Shown here: piece by piece, positions 55,019-63,597 of the stretch
How the letters are laid out: each line of letters opens with the position of its first letter
Numbering within the stretch: position 1 is the first letter of the stretch
NCBI GenBank assembly: GCA_002284855.1
Contig: CP015603.1
Location: 744,001-808,000 of the forward strand
Source: Actinobacteria bacterium IMCC25003
Lineage (GTDB): Bacteria; Actinomycetota; Actinomycetes; Nanopelagicales; Nanopelagicaceae
Reading direction: 5' to 3'
DNA: 64,000 nt
Notes under the pieces: model-generated
Told to the model about the DNA's origin: nothing
Database searches by the model: none
Seen by the model: the letters and a program-made list of their open reading frames with translations, nothing else
Position numbers and translations under genes: made by a program

Positions 55019-56685
55019 TTGATAGGCGCACCGTTCAACATGGGAACATGTACCCCTTTATCAATGGCGACTTCCTTTGCATGCTCATAACCAGCATCAA
55101 CGTGGCGAATAACTCCCATGCCCGGGTCGTTGGTGAGAACTCTCTCAAGTTTCTGTGCTGCAAGTGGGGTTCCATCTGCAACGCTTACCTGACCAGCATG
55201 GATAGAACGGCCGATACCGACGCCGCCACCATGATGAATGGAAACCCATGATGCTCCGGATGAAATATTTATCATCGCATTGAGCAGTGGCCAATCTGCA
55301 ATTGCATCGGAACCATCGAGCATTGCTTCTGATTCGCGATAAGGAGATGCGACGCTGCCGCAATCGAGATGATCGCGACCGATGACGATGGGTGCACTTA
55401 CCTCGCCACTTGCAACGAGATCATTAAATTTCAGCCCTGCTTTGTCGCGTTCGCCGTATCCGAGCCAGCAGATGCGAGCAGGAAGACCCTCGAACTCAAC
55501 GCGATCTTGCGCCATCTTGATCCAGCGATGCAGATGCTTGTTCTCAGGGAATAGATCAAGAACGGCTTGATCAGTGCGAGCAATATCTTTCGGATCTCCA
55601 GAAAGTGCAACCCATCGGAATGGGCCCTTTCCTTCACAGAAGAGTGGGCGAATGTATGCAGGAATAAACCCAGGGAATTCAAATGCGCGCTGATATCCAC
55701 CTTGACGTGCTTCATCGCGAATCGAGTTACCGTAATCAAAGACAACTGCGCCCTTATCTTGGAAATTAACCATCGCTTCTACATGTTTAGCCATGGACTC
55801 TTTGGCTCGCTTGGCGAAGTCGACTGGATCGCGGTCTGCCTTATCTCGAGCATCGTTGATGTCGATACCTTCAGGAATATAGAAGAGTGGATCATGTGCT
55901 GAAGTTTGATCGGTGACAATATCGATAGGGACACCCATCGCGAATAACTGGGGGAGAACGGTTGCGCTATTTCCAACGAGTCCGATGGAGATTGCCTTCT
56001 TCTCGCCCTTAGCCTTAACCGCCATCGATACAGCTTCTTCAAGGCTGTCAGCGATGACATCGAGGTATCTCTTACTCACGCGTCGTTTAAGGCGCGATCC
56101 GTCGATATCGATAATCAAGCAGGTTCCCTCATTCATGGTGACTGCAAGTGGCTGAGCTCCACCCATTCCACCGCATCCACCTGTGACGGTGAGAGTTCCT
56201 GCGAGAGTTCCTCCAAAATGTTTCTCAGCAACTGCTGCAAAAGTTTCGTACGTGCCCTGCAAAATTCCTTGTGTGCCGATGTAAATCCATGAACCAGCTG
56301 TCATTTGGCCATACATAGTGAGACCAAGATCTTCAAGGCGGCGGAATTCTGGCCAAGTAGCCCAATCTCCTACGAGATTTGAATTAGCAAGAAGTACACG
56401 TGGAGCCCATTCGTGAGTTTGAAAGACGCCTACTGGTTTACCTGATTGAACCAGCATGGTTTCGTCATCCTTGAGATGCGTCAGAGTCTTGACGAGCGCA
56501 TCGAAAGATTCCCAATTGCGAGCAGCTTTACCCGTGCCACCATAAACAACCAACTTATCTGGATGTTCTGCTACCTCGGGATCAAGATTGTTCTGCAACA
56601 TTCGAAGTGCGGCTTCTTGCCCCCAACCGACTGCACTCTTTGAAGTTCCGCGAGGCGCTCGTACTGGACGTGGTCCTGACATCAT
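55015..56685 (-). CDS. hutU: Urocanate hydratase
   Basis: This 556-residue NAD-dependent lyase converts urocanate to imidazolone propionate. Family motifs are [61 protein letters not shown] and [25 protein letters not shown]. It starts at a leaderless ATG (TATAGT 6 bases upstream); a second ATG follows immediately. It leads the hutU-hutI-hutH operon, divergent from hutG. Confidence 0.96.
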   Translation of the reverse strand: MMSGPRPVRAPRGTSKSAVGWGQEAALRMLQNNLDPEVAEHPDKLVVYGGTGKAARNWESFDALVKTLTHLKDDETMLVQSGKPVGVFQTHEWAPRVLLANSNLVGDWATWPEFRRLEDLGLTMYGQMTAGSWIYIGTQGILQGTYETFAAVAEKHFGGTLAGTLTVTGGCGGMGGAQPLAVTMNEGTCLIIDIDGSRLKRRVSKRYLDVIADSLEEAVSMAVKAKGEKKAISIGLVGNSATVLPQLFAMGVPIDIVTDQTSAHDPLFYIPEGIDINDARDKADRDPVDFAKRAKESMAKHVEAMVNFQDKGAVVFDYGNSIRDEARQGGYQRAFEFPGFIPAYIRPLFCEGKGPFRWVALSGDPKDIARTDQAVLDLFPENKHLHRWIKMAQDRVEFEGLPARICWLGYGERDKAGLKFNDLVASGEVSAPIVIGRDHLDCGSVASPYRESEAMLDGSDAIADWPLLNAMINISSGASWVSIHHGGGVGIGRSIHAGQVSVADGTPLAAQKLERVLTNDPGMGVIRHVDAGYEHAKEVAIDKGVHVPMLNGAPIK

Positions 56686-56697
56686 TCGAGCACTATA
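56686..56697 (-). promoter_or_regulatory. hutU: Leaderless -10 element, hutU operon
   Basis: TATAGT (56697-56692 on the minus strand), 6 bases, then ATG 56685. Confidence 0.5.
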
Positions 56698-56722
56698 TCT
56701 CTGCCGTCAATGCACTTACCAC

Positions 56723-56734
56723 TACCCTTTCACT
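56723..56734 (+). promoter_or_regulatory. hutG: Leaderless -10 element, hutG
   Basis: TACCCT at 56723-56728, 6 bases, then ATG 56735. It lies back to back with the hutU promoter in a 49-base region. Confidence 0.5.
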
Positions 56735-57604
56735 ATGGCACTGCCTCATGATCCACTCTGGCCTAGAGCTGCTTCACTCTTTTCGCAAGTGAAGAGTGGT
56801 TCTTCTGATGTCACAGTCGTAGGCATACCTGCATCGCGTACAAGTCTGAGTCCTACTTCGGCGCATCAAACTCCTGATGCAATTCGAAGCGCGTTACAGA
56901 GATATTCCACTGCGCATTCTGATCCTCGTGTTTCGCTTGCAGAGTTATCTCTTCGCGATGCGGGAAATACATCTTCGCCTGATAGCGATGAAACTTCTGT
57001 TATTTCTGAGCTGAGTACATTAATGGCAGAGACAGCTCTCTTGCTCTCATTGGGTGGCGACAATTCAATTACCTATGCAGGAGTAAAAGGAACAGGCGCA
57101 ACTGGTCTGATTACGCTCGATGCTCATTACGATTTACGCGATGGAGTAAGCAATGGCTCCCCGGTCCGCCGACTCATTGAGGCTGGATTAGATGGAACGA
57201 AAGTAGTTCAGATCGGGATTGCTGATTTCTCGAATTCTTCTGAATACGCCAAGCGCGCGAGGGACTTTGGAATCACAGTAATTCCTCGCAGCACTCTTCG
57301 TTCACGAAGCGTTAGTGATGTATGGGCCGAGGCAATCTCCATCGCAGGTGGTAAAACTTTTGTTGATTTTGATATGGATGTATGTGATCGCTCTGTAGTT
57401 CCTGCATGCCCTGCAGCAGCCCCAGGCGGAATCAGTGCAGATGAAATTCGCCAGTTCGCATTCTTGGCAGGAAGCTCACCATTAGTCATCGGAGCCGACA
57501 TTACAGAGATTGATTCCACAAAAGATTCCAGTGATGAGCGAACAGTTCGCCTTGCCGCACTTGTAGTTCTTGAATTGATAGCAGGTTATTCGACGCGTGA
57601 ATAA
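56735..57604 (+). CDS. hutG: Formimidoylglutamase (arginase/agmatinase superfamily)
   Basis: About 289 residues from ATG 56735, trimming an upstream frame that runs through hutU. Metal-site motifs are DAHYDLRD and DFDMDVCDRSVVP, with a C-terminal GADITEIDSTKD. The first ligand motif reads GGDNSIT, with Asn where most ureohydrolases have His (GGDHS). Context with hutUIH makes formimidoylglutamate hydrolysis to glutamate and formamide the likeliest activity; the Asn may be a trait of this actinobacterial branch. Its end overlaps the MpaB gene by 8 bases. Confidence 0.85.
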   Translation: MALPHDPLWPRAASLFSQVKSGSSDVTVVGIPASRTSLSPTSAHQTPDAIRSALQRYSTAHSDPRVSLAELSLRDAGNTSSPDSDETSVISELSTLMAETALLLSLGGDNSITYAGVKGTGATGLITLDAHYDLRDGVSNGSPVRRLIEAGLDGTKVVQIGIADFSNSSEYAKRARDFGITVIPRSTLRSRSVSDVWAEAISIAGGKTFVDFDMDVCDRSVVPACPAAAPGGISADEIRQFAFLAGSSPLVIGADITEIDSTKDSSDERTVRLAALVVLELIAGYSTRE

Positions 57605-58496
57605 ATTTTTAGGCGCTCTTGGCGGAAATAGAGCAGCCGATGCATTTCGTAAGACGGTATCAGGTGATCCCAGCGGGGCGCCTGAATGGTCGAAGCAAAT
57701 GGCAATCGGAAATGACGCGGGGCTATTTGGCCCTGATAGCGCGGTCTGGCAAGTGCATGGATGCATTGCAACTCTTGTCGGTGGTATTCGTGCGTTGCTG
57801 ATGCAAGCTGCCCATCCGGCGGCACTCACTGGAGTCGCCGAGCATTCGGCTTATGACACTGATCCATTAGGCCGATTAGAGCGGACAACTCGCTGGTTGA
57901 CGATTACCTCATTTGGATCGACCGAGGCAATCGAGTTGGAAGCGCGGCGAGTACGTGAGATGCATAAGCGCGTTACCGGAACATTTGAAGAAAAGTCTGG
58001 CGCACATTCTCCCTATAGCGCCTCAGATCCACGCTACCTACTCTGGGTGCACTGTGCTTTTACAGATTCCTTTCTTAGGGCCCATGAAGAACTTGGTTAT
58101 TCGTTACCTCAAGGCGCTGATCAATATGTCCGTGAATGGTCAAAGAGCGCAGTACCTTTGGGATTGAGTGATGCACCACTATCAAAAAAGGAATTAGCTG
58201 ATGTCATGGCAACTTTTGCGGAGAAAGAGGTCACGCGTATTGCGATGACGCCTCCGATAGTCGGTTTCATTCTGAAGCCTCCCTTTGGAAGAGGGGGCCT
58301 CTTCTTCTACCGAATTCTTGCAAATGCAGCTATCGCCACAATCGATGAACCATTTCTTTCGGTACTTGGCTTGAAACCTCGCTCAAAGAAGTGGCTACGG
58401 GTCAGCAAGGTACTTCTCGATTTTCTCTCGTACATGCTGGGCCATGAATCTCCGAGCCAGAAGATTGCACGCAAAAGAATTGACGCCCTAAAGTAA
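57597..58496 (+). CDS. Oxygenase MpaB family (DUF2236) protein
   Basis: 299 residues from a GTG inside the end of hutG. The DUF2236 pattern is clear: ALLMQAAHPAALTGVAEHSAY, DPLGRLERTTRWL and RRVREMHKRVTG with the conserved heme-region histidines, then a helical C-terminal half. Fungal MpaB and bacterial latex-clearing relatives are heme-dependent oxygenases. No substrate can be assigned. The position between hutG and the hydroxyproline genes may be incidental, but the overlap with hutG implies co-transcription. Confidence 0.83.
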   Translation: MNKFLGALGGNRAADAFRKTVSGDPSGAPEWSKQMAIGNDAGLFGPDSAVWQVHGCIATLVGGIRALLMQAAHPAALTGVAEHSAYDTDPLGRLERTTRWLTITSFGSTEAIELEARRVREMHKRVTGTFEEKSGAHSPYSASDPRYLLWVHCAFTDSFLRAHEELGYSLPQGADQYVREWSKSAVPLGLSDAPLSKKELADVMATFAEKEVTRIAMTPPIVGFILKPPFGRGGLFFYRILANAAIATIDEPFLSVLGLKPRSKKWLRVSKVLLDFLSYMLGHESPSQKIARKRIDALK

Positions 58497-58500
58497 CTCC
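58489..58500 (+). promoter_or_regulatory. Leaderless -10 element, HIT gene
   Basis: TAAAGT at 58489-58494, 6 bases, then ATG 58501. It overlaps the MpaB stop codon. Confidence 0.4.
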
Positions 58501-58905
58501 ATGTCAGATTGCATCTTCTGCAAGATTGTTGAAGGCTCCATTCCTTCTTATAAGGTTTTTGAAGACGAATTCTGTTGCGCCTTCTTGGATATCTTTCCCG
58601 CTAATCGCGGACACACTTTGGTGATTCCGAAGAAGCATGTAAAAGATATTCATGAAGTTGATGCTGAAACATATGGTCGCGTCGCGAGCACGGCCAAGAG
58701 TGTTGCCGATCTCTTACAGGCGCAATTGGGTTCAGATGGAACAACGGTCTTTCAGATGAGCCGTGAGGCTGGTTGGCAGACCGTCTTTCACCTTCACATG
58801 CACGTGATTCCACGTTGGGAGAGCGACGGATTGCATAAGCCTTGGGATATTGCTCCAGCAACCGAATCTGACCTTCTTGAAGTTCTGCAACAGATTACGA
58901 AGTAG
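58501..58905 (+). CDS. HIT-family nucleotide-binding protein
   Basis: This 134-residue histidine-triad protein has CIFCKIVEGSIPS at the N-terminus (Hint/PKCI type with a Cys pair), the VIPKKHVKDIHE segment and the catalytic HLHMHVIPRW. Members hydrolyse adenosine phosphoramidates or dinucleoside polyphosphates. The start lies 4 bases after the MpaB stop. Its role here is housekeeping as far as can be seen. Confidence 0.92.
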   Translation: MSDCIFCKIVEGSIPSYKVFEDEFCCAFLDIFPANRGHTLVIPKKHVKDIHEVDAETYGRVASTAKSVADLLQAQLGSDGTTVFQMSREAGWQTVFHLHMHVIPRWESDGLHKPWDIAPATESDLLEVLQQITK

Positions 58906-58919
58906 AGCAGACTTCGCCT

Positions 58920-60077
58920 ATGCAAAACCCTGACGCAATTGTTATTGGCGCAGGGATTGTGGGCGCTTCGGTGGCGCTCTCACTGACAAACGCTGGATTC
59001 AAAGTATTGGTCATCGATCGCGGAGCAGTGTCGAGCGGAACTACGGGTGCGGGCGAGGGAAATATTCTCGTCTCCGATAAAGATCCAGGTCCCGAGCTCA
59101 CTCTTGCTCTTCGCTCGCGAGATTTGTGGTTTGAGATGCAAGAAGATGTGGGTGACGCCTTTGAACTTGAAGCTAAAGGTGGGGTCGTAGTTGCACGTAA
59201 TGACGATGGCCCATTAATGAAATTATCGTCGGAACAGAGTCTTCATGGAGTCACTATTCAAAAATTAGATCATGCATCGTTGCACGAGCTAGAACCATAT
59301 TTGGATCAGAGATATCAATCTGGAGTTTTCTATCCTCAAGATGCTCAATGTCAGCCGATGCTTGCTGCAGCTCATGTGATTCGAGCTGTCGTGCGAAGAG
59401 GCGGAGCATTTATCTCGCAGGCGAAAGTGACAAAGATTCATGTGCGTGAAGGTGCAGTAACTGGAATCGAAACTTCGCAAGGAAGTTTCTCTGCACCAAT
59501 TATCGTGAATGCAACAGGTACATGGGCGGGGGAGTTGGCGCAGATGGCCGGCTCGCATCTTCCGATAGCGCCACGTAAGGGATTTATCCTGGTTACCGAA
59601 CCAACGAAGAAATATGTTTTCCATAAGGTCTACGACTCAGATTATGTCGCTAACGTTGCAAGTAGCGATGCAGATTTACAGACCAGCACTGTGGTTGAAG
59701 GAACTCGTGCTGGCACAATTCTGATTGGTGCGAGTCGTGAGCGCGTTGGATTTGATGGTTCGATGAATTACGAAATCTTGCGCCGCCTTGCAGCGCAAGC
59801 CACCTCGCTCTTTCCCATTCTTCGCGATGTACAACTTCTTCGCGCTTATCGAGGATTTCGCCCTTATGCGCCAGATCATCTTCCTGTCATTGGCGAGGAT
59901 GCAACGGTGAAGGGTTTATGGCATTCAGCAGGCCATGAAGGCGCAGGCATTGGGTTGGCTCCAGGATCTGCAGCGCTTATTACAGATGCAATTCTTGGAC
60001 GCGAGCAATTTATGGATCCATCACCATTCTCTCCACAAAGATTTTTGAGTATGGGGATTGAGAAAGTATTGTCATGA
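58920..60077 (+). CDS. FAD-dependent oxidoreductase, probable D-hydroxyproline dehydrogenase beta subunit
   Basis: This 385-residue D-amino-acid-oxidase-fold (DAO) flavoprotein is of the HcnC/LhpB type. The FAD motif is VIGAGIVGASVALSL, the substrate-binding region is NATGTWAGELAQMAG, and the C-terminal flavin segment is GLWHSAGHEGAGIGLAPGSA. It overlaps the 2Fe-2S gene (ATGA), which overlaps the third gene, so the three encode one heteromeric enzyme. With the downstream deaminase and epimerase, oxidation of cis-4-hydroxy-D-proline to pyrroline-4-hydroxy-2-carboxylate is the likely reaction. A related role on D-proline or other D-amino acids is the alternative. Confidence 0.85.
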   Translation: MQNPDAIVIGAGIVGASVALSLTNAGFKVLVIDRGAVSSGTTGAGEGNILVSDKDPGPELTLALRSRDLWFEMQEDVGDAFELEAKGGVVVARNDDGPLMKLSSEQSLHGVTIQKLDHASLHELEPYLDQRYQSGVFYPQDAQCQPMLAAAHVIRAVVRRGGAFISQAKVTKIHVREGAVTGIETSQGSFSAPIIVNATGTWAGELAQMAGSHLPIAPRKGFILVTEPTKKYVFHKVYDSDYVANVASSDADLQTSTVVEGTRAGTILIGASRERVGFDGSMNYEILRRLAAQATSLFPILRDVQLLRAYRGFRPYAPDHLPVIGEDATVKGLWHSAGHEGAGIGLAPGSAALITDAILGREQFMDPSPFSPQRFLSMGIEKVLS

Positions 60078-60325
60078 CAGAGAGAATCACATTCACTTTT
60101 AACGATAAAGAATTTACTTGCGAATCAGGACAGAGTATTGCTGCTGCTCTCATCGCTGCAGATAATCGCGAATTACGGAAGACTCGTTTCGGGAATGAAC
60201 CGCGCTCAATATTCTGTGGAATCGGAATCTGCTTTGACTGTGTTGTCGAAATTGATGGCGTTGCTAATCAACGTTCGTGTCTTGTGGAAGCTAAGCAAGG
60301 AATGAAAGTTGTGAGTGCCACATGA
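60074..60325 (+). CDS. 2Fe-2S subunit of the D-hydroxyproline dehydrogenase
   Basis: 83 residues, HcnA/SoxD-like. The plant-type ferredoxin cysteines are in FCGIGICFDC and the downstream RSCLVEA. It has no other domain. It carries electrons between the two flavin subunits or to an acceptor. ATGA overlaps join it to both neighbours, so expression should be stoichiometric. Confidence 0.88.
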   Translation: MTERITFTFNDKEFTCESGQSIAAALIAADNRELRKTRFGNEPRSIFCGIGICFDCVVEIDGVANQRSCLVEAKQGMKVVSAT

Positions 60326-61659
60326 TTATTGTGATAGGCGCAGGTCCCGCTGGTCTTGCCGCAGCAGAAGCAGCTTCCCGCAACGGCTCAGATATTGCGT
60401 TGATTGATTCATCGCCGAGAGTTGGCGGCCAGTACTGGCGTAACCGGGGCACCGTGAAGGGTTATCGGAGCGGGCGTGCTGACCAACTCTTTTCAAAAAT
60501 TTCGAGCGCAAAATCTATTACTCACATTTCCGAAGCAACGGTATGGAGTATTGAGAAGGAAGGAGATCTCTTCCGTGTGAACTATCTACAAGGTGGAGAA
60601 GAGAGCTCTCTCACTGCCGAAAAATTGATTCTTGCAACTGGTGCTTACGACCGATCTCTTCCATTTCCAGGTTGGGATAAGCCTGGATCTATGACACCTG
60701 GTGCTGCGCAAGCGATGCTGAAAGGCAGCGGAGTTCTGGTGGGCAAGAGAGTCGTCGTTGCCGGAACTGGACCATTCTTGTTACCCGTTGCCACCGGATT
60801 GGCAGAATCTGGCGCGGAGATTGTTGGCCTCTATGAAGCCAATAGCCCGATTCGTTGGCTGCTCTCGCTCCATGCCCTTCTCCTCAACCCAGGGAAATTT
60901 GCTGAACTCTTCTATTACGGAAATCTTCTGAAGAGATTCAAGATCTCTCTGAAATTTAATCGTGCGGTCTCATCTTTTGCTGATGGTTCTGCAACGGTTT
61001 CTCACATAAATTCTCACTTCATGGTGAAGTCACAGCGCGAGAAGATAGTGCATACCGATGTGGTGGCAGTGGGATGGGGCTTCCTTCCAGATCTCACTCT
61101 GGGTGGAATCGTGGGTTGCGCTCAGCGAGTTGATAGTGACGGAACAACAATCTTTGCGGTGGATGGCGAGCAGAGAAGTTCGGTAGAAAATGTATGGATT
61201 GCTGGAGAAGCAACGGGCATCGGTGGCGCTGATTTATCTCTTATCGAGGGAGAAATTGCTGGGCTATCTGCATCGAGCCAGAGCATTTCACCATCGAAGA
61301 GATTTACCCGTATTCGCAAAGAGATTTTTGCTAATGCCCTCAAGCGTTCTTATCCGATTGGTGATGGCTGGCAAAGCTGGCCGCAAGAGTCAACAACAAT
61401 TTGTCGCTGTGAAGAAGTGACTATGCACGAGATACGTGAATCCGTAACAGAACTAGGCGCGGAAGATTCGCGGACTGCAAAACTCTTTACCCGCGCAGGT
61501 ATGGGGCTATGCCAGGGAAGAGTGTGCTCGCGAAATGTGTCAGAAATTGTTGGTGGATTAACTCACTGTTCTGTAACGGATGGAGAACGTATAGCGTCCA
61601 GCAATCGACCGATCGCAAGCCCTATTTCATTGGGACTTCTAGGAGATGGAAAAAAGTAA
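60322..61659 (+). CDS. NAD(P)/FAD-dependent oxidoreductase, alpha subunit of the D-hydroxyproline dehydrogenase
   Basis: 445 residues, HcnB-like. The N-terminal flavin motif is IVIGAGPAGLAAAEAASR, followed by the GGQYWR motif, the second nucleotide motif VVVAGTGPFLLPVATGL, and a C-terminal BFD-like cysteine region (ICRCEEVTMHEI and GLCQGRVCS) that can hold a 2Fe-2S cluster. Such chains partner a DAO-fold subunit and a small ferredoxin-like subunit in hydroxyproline and opine dehydrogenases. It ends 23 bases before the deaminase start. Confidence 0.88.
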   Translation: MIIVIGAGPAGLAAAEAASRNGSDIALIDSSPRVGGQYWRNRGTVKGYRSGRADQLFSKISSAKSITHISEATVWSIEKEGDLFRVNYLQGGEESSLTAEKLILATGAYDRSLPFPGWDKPGSMTPGAAQAMLKGSGVLVGKRVVVAGTGPFLLPVATGLAESGAEIVGLYEANSPIRWLLSLHALLLNPGKFAELFYYGNLLKRFKISLKFNRAVSSFADGSATVSHINSHFMVKSQREKIVHTDVVAVGWGFLPDLTLGGIVGCAQRVDSDGTTIFAVDGEQRSSVENVWIAGEATGIGGADLSLIEGEIAGLSASSQSISPSKRFTRIRKEIFANALKRSYPIGDGWQSWPQESTTICRCEEVTMHEIRESVTELGAEDSRTAKLFTRAGMGLCQGRVCSRNVSEIVGGLTHCSVTDGERIASSNRPIASPISLGLLGDGKK

Positions 61660-61669
61660 GATAACGAGC

Positions 61670-61682
61670 TAGGTTGTGTCGC
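61670..61682 (+). promoter_or_regulatory. Leaderless -10 element, deaminase gene
   Basis: TAGGTT at 61670-61675, 7 bases, then ATG 61683. This supports ATG 61683 over the TTG at 61674. Confidence 0.5.
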
Positions 61683-62576
61683 ATGACTAACCCATGGAAT
61701 GGCGTATTAACCGCCACAGCGACCCCGTTCAAATCTGATCTCTCTGTTGATTACGACAAGTATGCCGAGCACGTTGCTTGGCTTGCTGCGAATGGAACAC
61801 ATGGTGTAATTCCCAATGGTTCTCTAGGCGAGTATCAAGTTTTGACTGCCGAAGAGCGCGCAAAGATGGTTGAAGTTGCAGTCGCTGCAGCTCCCAAAGG
61901 TTTTAGCGTTGTTCCAGGCGTTGCCGCATATGGCGCTTCTGAATCACGTAAGTGGGCAGAGCATGCACAGAAAGCGGGCGCGGGAGCAGTGATGTTGCTG
62001 CCACCTAACGCCTATCGCGCATCTGATGATGAAGTTGTTGCTCACTATAAAGAGGTAGCAAAGGTTGGAATTCCAATTATCGCCTATAACAACCCATTTG
62101 ATACGAAGGTTGATCTCACTCCAAAGTTAGTTGCACGCATCGCAGACGAAGTTCCTAATGTTGTTGCTATTAAAGAATTCTCTGGCGATGTTCGCCGCAT
62201 CTGGCAGATTAAGAAACTTGCTCCTCGCATTGAAGTTATTGTCGGAGCTGACGATGTATTCCTCGAGCTTTCGACCGCTGGGATTTCGGGTTGGATCGCA
62301 GGTTTCCCGAATGCGCTCCCTAAAGAATCTATGGAGCTCTACAACCTTGCAACATCGGGTAACTTCAAGGAAGCCGCCCCAATGTATGCAGCGCTTCATG
62401 ATGTATTCCATTGGGATTCAAAGAAGGAATTTATCCAGGCGATTAAGTTGGGTATGGACCATGTAGGTCGTTACGGCGGACCAACTCGTCTTCCGCGTCT
62501 GCCTTTGCCACAGCTTGAGCAGGATCAAATCCATCGCGAGATGGATGTAGCACTGGCCTACTTCAAGAATCGCTAA
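61683..62576 (+). CDS. 1-pyrroline-4-hydroxy-2-carboxylate deaminase (DHDPS family)
   Basis: About 297 residues. TIM-barrel Schiff-base lyase fold: Lys in NVVAIKEFSGD forms the Schiff base, Tyr in PIIAYNNPFD is the catalytic tyrosine, and GSLGEY is at the phosphate-like loop. The neighbours (dehydrogenase, epimerase, 2-oxoglutarate semialdehyde dehydrogenase) make it the deaminase that yields 2-oxoglutarate semialdehyde and ammonia, rather than a dihydrodipicolinate synthase for lysine. Start ATG 61683 is chosen for its leaderless promoter; it precedes the epimerase by 8 bases. Confidence 0.88.
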   Translation: MTNPWNGVLTATATPFKSDLSVDYDKYAEHVAWLAANGTHGVIPNGSLGEYQVLTAEERAKMVEVAVAAAPKGFSVVPGVAAYGASESRKWAEHAQKAGAGAVMLLPPNAYRASDDEVVAHYKEVAKVGIPIIAYNNPFDTKVDLTPKLVARIADEVPNVVAIKEFSGDVRRIWQIKKLAPRIEVIVGADDVFLELSTAGISGWIAGFPNALPKESMELYNLATSGNFKEAAPMYAALHDVFHWDSKKEFIQAIKLGMDHVGRYGGPTRLPRLPLPQLEQDQIHREMDVALAYFKNR

Positions 62577-62584
62577 ATCGATCC

Positions 62585-63589
62585 ATGAATAGCATCCGCA
62601 CCGTTACGACAGTGGAGACGCATACCGAAGGCATGCCAACTCGCGTTGTCACCTCAGGAATTGGTGAAATTCCAGGTGAGACGATGTTCGATAAGCGCCT
62701 GCACTTCATGGAACATATGGATTACTTCCGCCATTGGTTGATGTACGAGCCTCGCGGACATAGCGCCATGAGTGGAGCGATCTTGCAGAAACCAACTCGA
62801 CCTGATGCTGACTGGGGAGTTGTTTATATAGAAGTTTCTGGATGCCTACCAATGTGTGGACATGGAACTATCGGAGTTGCTACAGCGCTCGTCGAGAAGC
62901 AGTTGGTGAAGGTTGTTGAACCCGTAACGACTATCCGCCTTGATACTCCAGCAGGGTTAGTGGTCGTAGATGTTGCCGTCGAAAATGGCAGAGCTAAGAA
63001 CGTCACCCTCACAAACGTCCCGTCATTTTCCTATGCACTAGATCAAGAGGTAGATGTTCCTGGCCTTGGCAAGATTAAGTACGACATGGCCTACGGTGGA
63101 AATTTCTACGCAATCGTTCCTGTCGATCGAGTAGGTCTTGAATTCAAGCGAGAGAACGGTCAGAAGTTTCTCGATTATGGACTTCTTATCTCCGACGCGA
63201 TCAATGAACAAAATCGCCCGGTGCATCCTGAAAATCCAGATATCGCGATTTGCCACCACATCGATTTCATAGCTCCAGGCAACGAAGGACCGCTGCATTG
63301 GCGCAATGCAATGGCGATTCACCCTGGCTGGTTCGATCGTTCTCCATGTGGAACTGGCACTAGTGCGCGCCTAGCTCAAATGGTTGCTCGCGGAGAATTT
63401 ACCGATGGCGATGTACTCAACAATGAATCATGGATTGGTTCTCACTTTGAAGGAAGAATTAAGGAGCGCACCAAAGTGGGTAACTTCGATGCAATCATTC
63501 CGATGATTACTGGACGTGCCTGGGTGATGGGTGAAGCTACCTGGATGCTCGATGAGAACGATCCATTCCCAAGCGGTTTTATCGTCTAG
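62585..63589 (+). CDS. 4-hydroxyproline 2-epimerase (proline racemase family)
   Basis: This 334-residue two-base epimerase has both catalytic cysteines, in GCLPMCGHGTIGVA and in DRSPCGTGTSARLA. In the trans-3-hydroxyproline dehydratase branch one of these is replaced, so this is a racemase or epimerase. Beside the rest of the pathway it should convert trans-4-hydroxy-L-proline to cis-4-hydroxy-D-proline. The order is dehydrogenase subunits-deaminase-epimerase, with the aldehyde dehydrogenase convergent. Confidence 0.9.
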   Translation: MNSIRTVTTVETHTEGMPTRVVTSGIGEIPGETMFDKRLHFMEHMDYFRHWLMYEPRGHSAMSGAILQKPTRPDADWGVVYIEVSGCLPMCGHGTIGVATALVEKQLVKVVEPVTTIRLDTPAGLVVVDVAVENGRAKNVTLTNVPSFSYALDQEVDVPGLGKIKYDMAYGGNFYAIVPVDRVGLEFKRENGQKFLDYGLLISDAINEQNRPVHPENPDIAICHHIDFIAPGNEGPLHWRNAMAIHPGWFDRSPCGTGTSARLAQMVARGEFTDGDVLNNESWIGSHFEGRIKERTKVGNFDAIIPMITGRAWVMGEATWMLDENDPFPSGFIV

Positions 63590-63597
63590 CTAAGTAT

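Noticed and set aside
61683-62576. DHDPS-family gene as dapA for lysine synthesis
   Set aside because: Placement among hydroxyproline dehydrogenase, epimerase and 2-oxoglutarate semialdehyde dehydrogenase supports the deaminase role.
62585-63589. Trans-3-hydroxy-L-proline dehydratase
   Set aside because: Both catalytic cysteines are present; the dehydratase branch has one replaced.
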